Of a stretch of DNA of 64,000 nt, positions 56,429-64,000 are shown one piece after another; positions within the stretch are counted from its first letter, which is position 1; each line of letters begins with the position of its first letter. Made by a program: the position numbers and the translations under genes. Below the pieces are notes generated by a model, which was given only the letters and a program-made list of their open reading frames with translations, did no database searches and was not told the origin of the DNA. The DNA is from an uncultured Bacteroides sp. (GTDB lineage: Bacteria; Bacteroidota; Bacteroidia; Bacteroidales; Bacteroidaceae), in assembly GCA_947074205.1 (NCBI GenBank), contig CAMTOQ010000006.1, positions 1-64,000 on the forward strand, given 5' to 3'.

Positions 56429-58195
56429 ATGAAAAAGCAATTATTATATACAGCATTTGTACTAGGAATGGCTACCTCTACTTTGACATCGTGCGAAGAT
56501 GTATTTGGTGGTTTCCTAGACAAACAGCCCAGTAACGAGCTGACCGAAGAGCAGGTGTTCAGTGACTGGAATACGATGAAACAGTTTCATACGGATACTT
56601 ACAACTTTCTGCTCAATGGGGCCCGCCGCATCAATAACTCGTGGCTAGATACCGCTACCGACCTAGCGCATACAAGTTATGCTAACGGAGGAACACGTAC
56701 CAGCTTCAATATTGGCAACTACTATGCGTCGGGTGCCAGTAGCGAGCTAGCAGGTATTTGGGAAAGTCGCTACCGCGGTATTCGTAAGTGCAATATGCTC
56801 TTGGAACGTGTTGACCTTGTTCCAAAAAATGCGGATGACTCAGAAGAAAAATATGAAAAGGAGAAGAGAAACTTTAAAGCAGAGGCACGCTTCTTTCGTG
56901 CTTATTTCTACTGGGAGATGTTCCTTCGCTATGGCCCAGTGCCTTTGGTGACAGAGGTGCTCGATCCAGACGGAGACTTGTTGAGCAACTACACTACACG
57001 CCCATCATTGAAAGAGTATGTTGTGGACTTTGTTTTGAATGAGCTTAACGAGTGTGAGTCTGACATGATCGATTACGAAGAGGGTTCGAACTCATCGAAT
57101 GCCGGTCGCGTTACTCAGGCAGCTGCTAGTGCCCTGAAATCGCGCATCATGCTCTACATGGCAAGTGACCGTTTTAGCGCAGAGTCGAGTGTGACATGGG
57201 CTCAAGCCGTACAAGCAGCCGAAGAATTTATTGCAAAACACGGTGCCAATTACAGCCTATTTACTGATAACAACCCAATAGATGCATATACTAATGCTAT
57301 CTTGCGTACAACTTATGAAGGTGGAAATAAAGAGGTGATCTTCTTCCGTAATGATGTTAAGATTGGTTGGGGAGCTATCGCATCTGATACACCTGTAGGC
57401 GAAGGTGGTAACGGTGGTATGTGTCCATCGCAAAACCTAGTAGATATGTACGATATGGCCGACGGAACATCGCCTTTCGCTCAATATGATGAAACTGGTG
57501 CACCTGTGTACAATGGCACATCTACTCCTGCTGTGAATGCTAGTAGCAATTACAACGATGCAAGACCTTGTGAAAACCGTGACCCACGTTTGACCGCTAG
57601 TGTTCTGTACAACGGTGTGGCTTGGGGCAATGGTACAATCAATGTTTTGTTGGGCCAAAGAGATAACCCTATAGGCAATGCCAATGCTACACCTACGGGA
57701 TACTATACACGTAAATATATTCCAGAATCTATACTAAGTTCAGTACACTCTGGTTCTAGCTATCGCAACTGGGCATTGATTCGCTACGCTGAGATATTGC
57801 TCAATTACGCCGAAGCGTTGAACGAGTCGGGTGCTAGCCGCGAACAAGTATTGAATGCTATTCAGCCTATCCGTGATCGAGTTGGCTTGACAGCTTTGCT
57901 TGTAGATCGTAGTGACTTGCAAACAAAGGAGCAAATCAGAAACTTCCTTCGCAAGGAACGCACTGTAGAGTTGGCATTCGAAGAACATCGCTCATGGGAT
58001 GTACGCCGTTGGAATGTGGCCCAGAAAGCTTTGGCGCGTCCTATATATGGTGTGGACGTGACGATGCAAAATGGATCAATAGTCTATACACGCAAAGTGA
58101 CACAACAACGCGTATTCACAGAGAAAATGTATTTGTACCCCATACCGGAAGTGGAAGTGTGGAAAACAAACATTGCAAATAATCCCGGATGGTAA
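56429..58195 (+). CDS. SusD-like glycan-binding lipoprotein (first)
   Basis: This 588-residue surface lipoprotein (lipobox LTSC) forms the lid of the SusC channel and helps bind glycan. The RagB/SusD fold shows YRGIRKCNMLLERV and FKAEARFFRAYFYWEMFLRYGPVPLV in the TPR-like N-terminal part, and RYAEILLNYAEALNESG and VELAFEEHRSWDVRRW in the C-terminal part. It ends in NIANNPGW. It is directly downstream of the first SusC gene. Confidence 0.94.
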   Translation: MKKQLLYTAFVLGMATSTLTSCEDVFGGFLDKQPSNELTEEQVFSDWNTMKQFHTDTYNFLLNGARRINNSWLDTATDLAHTSYANGGTRTSFNIGNYYASGASSELAGIWESRYRGIRKCNMLLERVDLVPKNADDSEEKYEKEKRNFKAEARFFRAYFYWEMFLRYGPVPLVTEVLDPDGDLLSNYTTRPSLKEYVVDFVLNELNECESDMIDYEEGSNSSNAGRVTQAAASALKSRIMLYMASDRFSAESSVTWAQAVQAAEEFIAKHGANYSLFTDNNPIDAYTNAILRTTYEGGNKEVIFFRNDVKIGWGAIASDTPVGEGGNGGMCPSQNLVDMYDMADGTSPFAQYDETGAPVYNGTSTPAVNASSNYNDARPCENRDPRLTASVLYNGVAWGNGTINVLLGQRDNPIGNANATPTGYYTRKYIPESILSSVHSGSSYRNWALIRYAEILLNYAEALNESGASREQVLNAIQPIRDRVGLTALLVDRSDLQTKEQIRNFLRKERTVELAFEEHRSWDVRRWNVAQKALARPIYGVDVTMQNGSIVYTRKVTQQRVFTEKMYLYPIPEVEVWKTNIANNPGW

Positions 58196-58213
58196 TCTTA
58201 ATTCTAGTCTATT

Positions 58214-61200
58214 ATGCATACTAATAATATATTAAAGAAGATGACAGAAGCTAAAAGATTGATGCTTCTATCAATCGTCATACTGTTGAGCTGTGTGGCC
58301 TGGGCACAAGATGGCCAAGTGCTCCGAGGCCGAATAGTGGATCCTAGTGGTGATCCCATACCGGGCGCTGTCGTAAATGTTTCGGAGGCTAGTCGCATAG
58401 CCCTTTCAGACAAAGACGGTTATTTCAACCTCAAAAATGTAAAGCAAGCCGATGAACTTTGTATAAAGAGTGCAGGTTATCTGTCTACTACTGCCATTGC
58501 CGAGTTTGAGCCTGATTTCCAAATTGTAATGGAACCAGACGTAGATATGTACACACATACTACTCCTGTGCCTTTTGGTCGCAAACCTAAAAAACTAGTT
58601 ACTGAGTCTACCTCTGTGGTAACCGGCGAAGAGCTGGAAAAACACCCTGTGACAGTATTGCAAAATGCCTTCACATCGACAGTGACTGGTATGCAGACCT
58701 ATGAGTGGGCCAGTGAACCAGGATGGACAGAAACTGCTATGTATATTCGTGGCCTTCGTACTATGAACAAGAATGCACGTAGCCCGCTAGTTATCGTAGA
58801 TAATGTAGAGCGCGACCTTTCGTTTCTTGATGCCTATCCTATTGAAAGTATTACTATATTGAAAGATGCTGCTGCTTGTGCTATCTACGGTATGCGTGGT
58901 GCCAATGGTGCAATCCTTGTTACTACTAAACGTGGTGAAGCGGGTAGAACCAATATCGACTTCACACAAGAAGTGGGTTTCCAAACCCTGACAGGAAAAA
59001 TGGAGACGCAAAACTCTTATAATATGGCATTGACTCGCAACCAGGTGAGATACTTAAGTGGTCAAGACCCTATGTATAACGACTATGACATCGACATGTA
59101 TCGTCGCTTAAGCGAAGGGGAACAGCTTACTGGAATGGACCAATATAGATACTATGATACCAACTGGTACGAAGAGCTGTATCGCGAGAAATCGCCTATG
59201 TACAAGACCAACTTGACGGTGAGCGGTGGTAACAACCGTGCTCGTTACTTTGTATCTTTCTCTTATCTTCGTCAAGAAGGTATGTGGAATGATAAATGGA
59301 CTGAATACAATGATGGCTTTAGCACTCAGCATATGTTGAACCGCTACAATCTCCGCTCGAATATGGATATTGATATCAATAAATTCTTGAACGTGTCTAT
59401 TGATTTGGGTGGTCGTATAGATAATATCTCTCAACCATTAACAGGTGTATTCGACCTTGTTACTTTTGGTGCTGTGGAAGCTAATCCAATGGAACCGGTA
59501 TACACTCCTAATGGACAAATCTACGCATCGAGTACAGCTACCAATGCAGGTCGTCTATTGGCTTCATCGGGTATCAACAAGAATCGTCGCCGTAACCTAT
59601 ACAGTACGGTGAATCTTACAGGAGACTTGGGCAGCCTTGTTCCTGGCTTGAAAGCCAATGCTGTGATCAGCTTTGACTCGTACGAGACTTTTATGGCACA
59701 ACAAACAAATAATGTGAACTCGTACAACTATAATTATACGGCAAGTGTAGGCAGTGTTGATGAGTATGAATATACCCGTTTCTCTACCTACTCCGCTTTA
59801 TCGAATCCATCGACTACTCCACGCGACTATTATTACAACATCAACTTCAACGCTGGGTTTAAGTACGCGAATACATTTGGAAAACATTCTATTGATGCGG
59901 CAGCCTTTGTGCGTACCTATCAAAATGTGACACATGGTTATGAATCGTCTAACCGTTATTTATCTTTCAATGCGCTAGCTACGTATTCTTACGCTAACCG
60001 TTATATTGTTTCGGGTAATATCTCGCGTATGGGTTGCGATAACTTCTCGCCCGACGATCGTTGGGGAACATTCCCCGGTGGTTCTATCGGTTGGGTGCTT
60101 TCCGAAGAAAACTGGTTGAGATCTAAAGATATTAGTTTGTTGAAAGTGCGTGCTTCATATGGTCGCGCCGGACAATCTTATACAGGTGCAGGACGCTATC
60201 CATATCAAGGAACTTATGCATCGGGCAGTGGCTATTCATTCGGTACATCTCAATCTTATATCAATGGTGTATACGAAAGTAAAGCAGGTAACTTGAACAA
60301 CAAATGGGAAATCTCGGATATGGTGAATGTGGGTTTGGACTTCGACTTCTTCCAACACAAGCTATATGGTGCTGTTGACTTGTTCAAAGAATGGCGTTCT
60401 AATATTTTGGTGACACGTTCTACTGTACCTACTATCTTAGGTGTAACAGCTCCACAAGACTCTTATGGTAAAGCCGAGTCTAAAGGTTTAGAAATTACTT
60501 TAGGACACCGCAATACCATTGGTAAGTTTAGCTACTCTATTGAGGGTATGTTGACTTGGAATACCAATAAGATTACAGAAATGGATGAACTAGCGCCCAA
60601 CGTGGAGTGGCAACGTAAAACCGGTAACCGCATCTTTGATTATACATCGGTAGCCGAACTTTATGAAGGTGCCTTCACCAATAGCGTGGGTGGATGGAAC
60701 ATCTATAAATTTGATCAATGGGCAGGTGATGCAAACAAAGTGGCTACTAGCCATCAAGATGCTATTGACAATCCTTGGAAGTATCCATACAACTCCGCTT
60801 CTAATGGTAACCAACAGTTGGGTACTGCTGTATTCAAGGATTTGAATGGCGACCGTTTAATCGACTCGAACGATATGATTCCATCGGGCTACACCATGAT
60901 TCCCGAATTAACGCCATCGTTGAATATCGGTATTTCGTATGCAGGTTTTGATGCACGTGTTGTACTGACTGCTTACTTGAACCGTTCAGTGTTCTTGTCA
61001 CCAGCTATCAGCTTCTCGGGTTGGAGTAACATGGGTACACACGAAGTGACTAAAGCATGGGGTTATTATACTGACGATCCTAGTGATCCTCGCAACGTTA
61101 ATGCGATGTATCCACGTCCAGTTTATGGTAGTTTCAATGCTATCGATAGTGACCGTGGTTCGGGTACATATCAGAATGATATCTGGGTGAGAAACGGTAA

Positions 61201-61417
61201 TTACCTATCTCTTCGCAATATCGAAGTGGGCTACTCTTTGCCAAAGAATCTTATTGCTAAAGCAGCAATGACCGAGTGTCGCTTCTATTTCAGTGGTTAC
61301 AACCTATTTAACTGGAGCAGCTTGCCCGATAATACAGACCCTGAAAAACCTATGAGTTACTGCTGGTGGTATCCTAAAACAAGATCGTTCTCATTTGGTG
61401 TAAACATCGGCTTTTAA
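58214..61417 (+). CDS. SusC-like TonB-dependent outer-membrane transporter (second)
   Basis: This 1067-residue transporter has a signal peptide (LSIVILLSCVAWAQ), a carboxypeptidase-regulatory-like domain (LRGRIVDPSGDPIPGAVVNV), a plug (SPLVIVDNVERDLSF, GANGAILVTTKRGE) and a barrel ending FGVNIGF. It lacks the usual VVVVGYG segment; VPFGRKPKKLVTESTS stands in its place, so its TonB or partner contacts may differ. It is clearly diverged from the first SusC rather than a fresh duplicate. The ATG at 58214 gives a long N-region; 58241 is the alternative start. SusD follows after 14 bp. Confidence 0.93.
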   Translation: MHTNNILKKMTEAKRLMLLSIVILLSCVAWAQDGQVLRGRIVDPSGDPIPGAVVNVSEASRIALSDKDGYFNLKNVKQADELCIKSAGYLSTTAIAEFEPDFQIVMEPDVDMYTHTTPVPFGRKPKKLVTESTSVVTGEELEKHPVTVLQNAFTSTVTGMQTYEWASEPGWTETAMYIRGLRTMNKNARSPLVIVDNVERDLSFLDAYPIESITILKDAAACAIYGMRGANGAILVTTKRGEAGRTNIDFTQEVGFQTLTGKMETQNSYNMALTRNQVRYLSGQDPMYNDYDIDMYRRLSEGEQLTGMDQYRYYDTNWYEELYREKSPMYKTNLTVSGGNNRARYFVSFSYLRQEGMWNDKWTEYNDGFSTQHMLNRYNLRSNMDIDINKFLNVSIDLGGRIDNISQPLTGVFDLVTFGAVEANPMEPVYTPNGQIYASSTATNAGRLLASSGINKNRRRNLYSTVNLTGDLGSLVPGLKANAVISFDSYETFMAQQTNNVNSYNYNYTASVGSVDEYEYTRFSTYSALSNPSTTPRDYYYNINFNAGFKYANTFGKHSIDAAAFVRTYQNVTHGYESSNRYLSFNALATYSYANRYIVSGNISRMGCDNFSPDDRWGTFPGGSIGWVLSEENWLRSKDISLLKVRASYGRAGQSYTGAGRYPYQGTYASGSGYSFGTSQSYINGVYESKAGNLNNKWEISDMVNVGLDFDFFQHKLYGAVDLFKEWRSNILVTRSTVPTILGVTAPQDSYGKAESKGLEITLGHRNTIGKFSYSIEGMLTWNTNKITEMDELAPNVEWQRKTGNRIFDYTSVAELYEGAFTNSVGGWNIYKFDQWAGDANKVATSHQDAIDNPWKYPYNSASNGNQQLGTAVFKDLNGDRLIDSNDMIPSGYTMIPELTPSLNIGISYAGFDARVVLTAYLNRSVFLSPAISFSGWSNMGTHEVTKAWGYYTDDPSDPRNVNAMYPRPVYGSFNAIDSDRGSGTYQNDIWVRNGNYLSLRNIEVGYSLPKNLIAKAAMTECRFYFSGYNLFNWSSLPDNTDPEKPMSYCWWYPKTRSFSFGVNIGF

Positions 61418-61431
61418 TACAAGAAAAACTT

Positions 61432-63249
61432 ATGATTATGAGAAAAGTTATTAAATATATGGCTACTGCACTGCTGACAATATCATTGTCAGCGTGCAGC
61501 GACTTCCTAGACAAAGAGTATGATACATCGATGTCAGAAGATCAGGTATTCAAGAATAAAGACAATACACGTGGCTTTCTAGCCAATATCTATACCAATC
61601 TACCCGATGGTTTTAGTGGCTATACTAATGGACAGTTTTTGGGAGCTTCGCGCGACTGCATGACAGACAATGCAATCTCTTTCTGGAGTGTGCACTATTA
61701 TCATGGTGTGCTTACCGATAGCTATTCGGCAGTAAACCATCCATTGCTTACACCTTGGAACAATGCAATGTATGGTATTCGCAAAGCCAATCAGTTTATG
61801 AAGAATGCTCGCCCATCGGTGATCGGTAATGTGGAAAGAGATGGCGATGACAACCGACTCTATGATAGAAACATGGCTGAGGCTCGTTTGCTTCGTGCCA
61901 TCTTCCACCTCGATGTGGTAGCTTGGTTTGGCGATGCCCCTATTATTGGTGATAATGAGAATGGCGAGCCTATTGTATTTGACTTGAGTGATCCGGCTGC
62001 TATGAATATGGAGCGTACCAACGCTGCAGATGCTTTGAAGTGGATTGCCGATCAGTGTGATATTGCTGCTGCCAATTTACCTTTCCGTTATAGCAACGAA
62101 ACCGAAAATTGGGGACGTGTGAGTGGTGCAGTGGCCTATGCCTTGAAAACACGTGCTTTGCTTTACAGAGCATCGAAGCTGCACAACGCTGGCAATAACG
62201 CTCAGTATTGGAAAGATGCTGCCGACGCTGCAAAACAATTCTTAGCTCTAAATAGTCGTCTAAGCAACCCTTATCAGCTATACAGCACCGGCAATACGAA
62301 CAATGACTACTATGAGTGCTTTGTTACTAACCCTGTGTATAATAATGAGTTTATTCTTTGTCGTTCGTTGTGGGCCACTTGGGATGTTGACTTGTTCTTA
62401 GCACCCTGCGGATTTAGTGGTACCATCAACTCTACCGGCCGTGTTAACCCTACACAAAACCTTGTAGACTGTTATGAAACGATTAACGGTTTGCCAATTG
62501 ATAAGGATCCTACTTATAATGAACAGGATCCATACAAAAACCGTGACCCACGCTTGAGTCAAACCATTCTTCATCACGGCGCGATGTGGGGTGATAGAGA
62601 CCAAGAAGAAAACCGTGCAGTAGATGTATCTTACCCTGATGGAAAAGACTATCAAGAGATTCATGGTGGTACTTTGACTGGTTATTACACCAAGAAGTTC
62701 CTCAACAATATCTCGTACAAGAATCCTAGTGTCCCCAATCATGCTTGGCCTATTTTCCGTTTTGGCGAAATATTGCTTAATGCTGCCGAAGCTGTGAACG
62801 AAGCAGAAGGACCCGATGCGGCCTACCAATACATTAATCAGCTTCGTGCTCGTGCTGGTATGCCCGCTTATAGTGGAATGTCGCAAAGTGAATTACGCGA
62901 ACGTATTCGCAACGAACGCCGTATTGAGCTTTGCTTCGAGGACCACCGTTTCTTTGACGAACGTCGTTGGATGTTGTTCGAAGGTCAATCTGCTGGCAGT
63001 GAAAAGAATCTTCCACGCTATCAGCAATACTATAATCTGTATGGTGTGACAGTGACCAACGCTAACAACCCTTCGTACGATTATGGAGCTGCTCAAATGC
63101 ATGCAAGCCGTGCTTTCAATGCGCCTAAAAATTACTACTTCCCATTGCCCGATGATGAAGTGAAGCGTGCACCCAACTTGAAACAAAATCCAGGATGGGA
63201 ACTCTCCAACAATAGCAGTGCGGATGATGGAAGTGTCGACGAACAATAA
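61432..63249 (+). CDS. SusD-like glycan-binding lipoprotein (second)
   Basis: This 605-residue lipoprotein (lipobox SLSAC) partners the second SusC. It shows the RagB/SusD fold with MYGIRKANQFMKNA, EARLLRAIFHLDVVAWFGDAPII, FRFGEILLNAAEAVNEAEG and IELCFEDHRFFDERRW. The end carries an acidic Ser/Asp tail (NNSSADDGSVDEQ) after the usual KQNPGW. The first residues MIM allow 61432 or 61438 as start. A large stem-loop lies 40 bp after its stop. Confidence 0.93.
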   Translation: MIMRKVIKYMATALLTISLSACSDFLDKEYDTSMSEDQVFKNKDNTRGFLANIYTNLPDGFSGYTNGQFLGASRDCMTDNAISFWSVHYYHGVLTDSYSAVNHPLLTPWNNAMYGIRKANQFMKNARPSVIGNVERDGDDNRLYDRNMAEARLLRAIFHLDVVAWFGDAPIIGDNENGEPIVFDLSDPAAMNMERTNAADALKWIADQCDIAAANLPFRYSNETENWGRVSGAVAYALKTRALLYRASKLHNAGNNAQYWKDAADAAKQFLALNSRLSNPYQLYSTGNTNNDYYECFVTNPVYNNEFILCRSLWATWDVDLFLAPCGFSGTINSTGRVNPTQNLVDCYETINGLPIDKDPTYNEQDPYKNRDPRLSQTILHHGAMWGDRDQEENRAVDVSYPDGKDYQEIHGGTLTGYYTKKFLNNISYKNPSVPNHAWPIFRFGEILLNAAEAVNEAEGPDAAYQYINQLRARAGMPAYSGMSQSELRERIRNERRIELCFEDHRFFDERRWMLFEGQSAGSEKNLPRYQQYYNLYGVTVTNANNPSYDYGAAQMHASRAFNAPKNYYFPLPDDEVKRAPNLKQNPGWELSNNSSADDGSVDEQ

Positions 63250-63289
63250 ATTAATTGGATTAACATAGGTGTTTCTCTTAACTGTTTCT

Positions 63290-63361
63290 AAGTATTCTCA
63301 AGTAGGTGAGAATTCTCTCTCAATACAATGAGAGTAAATGCTTATCTGCTTGAGAATACTT
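63290..63361 (+). promoter_or_regulatory. Long intercistronic stem-loop after the second susD
   Basis: AAGTATTCTCAAGTAG pairs with CTGCTTGAGAATACTT (16 bp, one G-U). Inside lies a second hairpin, CTCTCA-ATACAA-TGAGAG (63317-63334). No T-run follows, so it looks like an mRNA-processing or stabilising element rather than a terminator. The rest of 63250-63479 shows no gene and no clear TAnnTTTG box. Confidence 0.6.
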
Positions 63362-63479
63362 TCTAACAGGCTTGAGAAGAACAGAACTGCGAATAGGCAC
63401 AATACCGTTTATTGACAGATACCCTGAACGATTCAGCCTCTTACGAAACTATTATTTTTTACCCTAAAACAACTTTGGT

Positions 63480-64000
63480 ATGATTAAAAAAATCAAATGT
63501 ATAAGTCTCTTTATCTCACTTCTCGCTGTTGCCGCTTGTGGCAGTGATGTAACTGTGCCAGAAGAGATAGTAAACCCCGATTCCACTATTTCTGTACCAT
63601 CCGTTACAGATGTTACCTATGAATCGGCTACATTTTCATCCACCATTACAGGAACTTCTACAGTTATAAAAAAAGGCTTTTGCTATGGCACTAGTCCTTC
63701 TGTAACAATCAGTAACACGTTATTAGAATTAAATAATGCAGGATTGAGTATGAATGCCTACGCGCGAAATCTTACACCTGCTACACAATATTACCTGAAG
63801 AGCTACATGATGCTAAGCAATGGAACGGTAGTCTATTCAGGAGAAACAACATTTACCACTACAGCAAAGAGTTCAAGTGACGAACTTTCTAGCTATACAC
63901 CTCCCACATATAGCGACAACTATACTTCAATAGCAGGATGGGCACAGCGCGACCAGTGGAATCTTGCCAATGTGCACGACCCTTCGGTGATGTTGGCAGA
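63480..64000 (+). CDS. Partial lipoprotein, N-terminus of a GH43-like enzyme
   Basis: This ORF is absent from the ORF track because it runs off the window. It starts at ATG 63480 with a lipoprotein signal (ISLLAVAAC), followed by an ~85-residue fibronectin-like domain (SVTDVTYESATFSSTITG ... LTPATQYYLKSYM). The last visible residues, WNLANVHDPSVMLA, match the first catalytic block of GH43 arabinanases (base Asp in HDPS). It is probably a surface endo-arabinanase that cuts polymer before import. At least 173 residues are visible. The position after two SusCD pairs recalls BT0360 in B. thetaiotaomicron (from memory). Confidence 0.8.
   Translation, partial: MIKKIKCISLFISLLAVAACGSDVTVPEEIVNPDSTISVPSVTDVTYESATFSSTITGTSTVIKKGFCYGTSPSVTISNTLLELNNAGLSMNAYARNLTPATQYYLKSYMMLSNGTVVYSGETTFTTTAKSSSDELSSYTPPTYSDNYTSIAGWAQRDQWNLANVHDPSVMLA

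Noticed and set aside
62398-62886. 162-residue minus ORF inside the second susD
   Set aside because: Shadow frame of a well-supported SusD-like gene.

Overview
The window looks like a chromosomal segment of a Bacteroides-type gut anaerobe (Bacteroidales). The main reasons are the TAnnTTTG-type promoter boxes in front of many genes, the absence of strong Shine-Dalgarno sequences, the lipoprotein-rich content, a three-gene fumarate reductase operon, and a classical polysaccharide utilisation locus (PUL) with SusC/SusD pairs and a hybrid two-component system. No tRNA, rRNA, CRISPR array, transposase or prophage gene was seen.

Layout. 0-16 kb is mostly minus strand: fumarate reductase (frdCAB), an AraC-type regulator, a divergent PAP2 phosphatase, and the run acyltransferase-like protein / parE / coaD / S41 protease. 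A PfkB sugar kinase and an MscS channel lie on the plus strand, followed by a THUMP-like methyltransferase and an HD-domain protein on minus. About 16.0-16.6 kb is a gene-free stretch packed with DnaA-box-like nonamers, a candidate chromosomal origin, followed by a roughly 98-bp palindromic repeat. Next come an ADP-ribosylglycohydrolase, a gene-free stretch holding a candidate structured RNA, and rbfA with a LolC/E-type permease. 20-23 kb carries two translationally coupled sensor-kinase genes; the second has lost its phospho-accepting histidine and its ATP-binding motifs. 23-32 kb is housekeeping: tRNA methyltransferase-like protein, pyk, aroQ, xerD, a very codon-biased TPR lipoprotein, a thioredoxin-fold lipoprotein without CxxC, comM and an acyl-ACP thioesterase.

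32.2-36.8 kb is a compact accessory-looking cluster: a stand-alone PqqD-like protein (RiPP recognition fold), an HPr-kinase-like P-loop protein, an S24/S26 signal-peptidase-like protein, an MNT-fold nucleotidyltransferase and a convergent ABC exporter. It resembles a peptide-modification/export locus without a recognisable precursor or cyclase. 36.9-41.9 kb holds a divergent dihydroorotate dehydrogenase, a TPP riboswitch with thiD-thiC, a small membrane protein, and a VanX-like dipeptidase whose N-terminal reading frame runs through a copy of the palindromic repeat.

42-64 kb is a PUL that I infer targets arabinan: GH43, GH51 and GH43 enzymes on minus, a 1409-residue hybrid two-component system (HTCS), then on plus a triple-LamG surface lipoprotein, SusC-SusD, SusC-SusD, and the start of a further GH43-like lipoprotein cut by the window end. 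The order recalls the B. thetaiotaomicron arabinan locus (BT0360-BT0369, from memory). The two outward transcription units share a promoter design: two TGTCCACCC-like sites 21 bp apart, then 19-20 bp to a TAnnTTTG box. I propose these as the HTCS operators.

Starts were moved downstream of the ORF-track start where the track used a non-ATG codon, ran through a promoter box, or left a long extension before a signal peptide.
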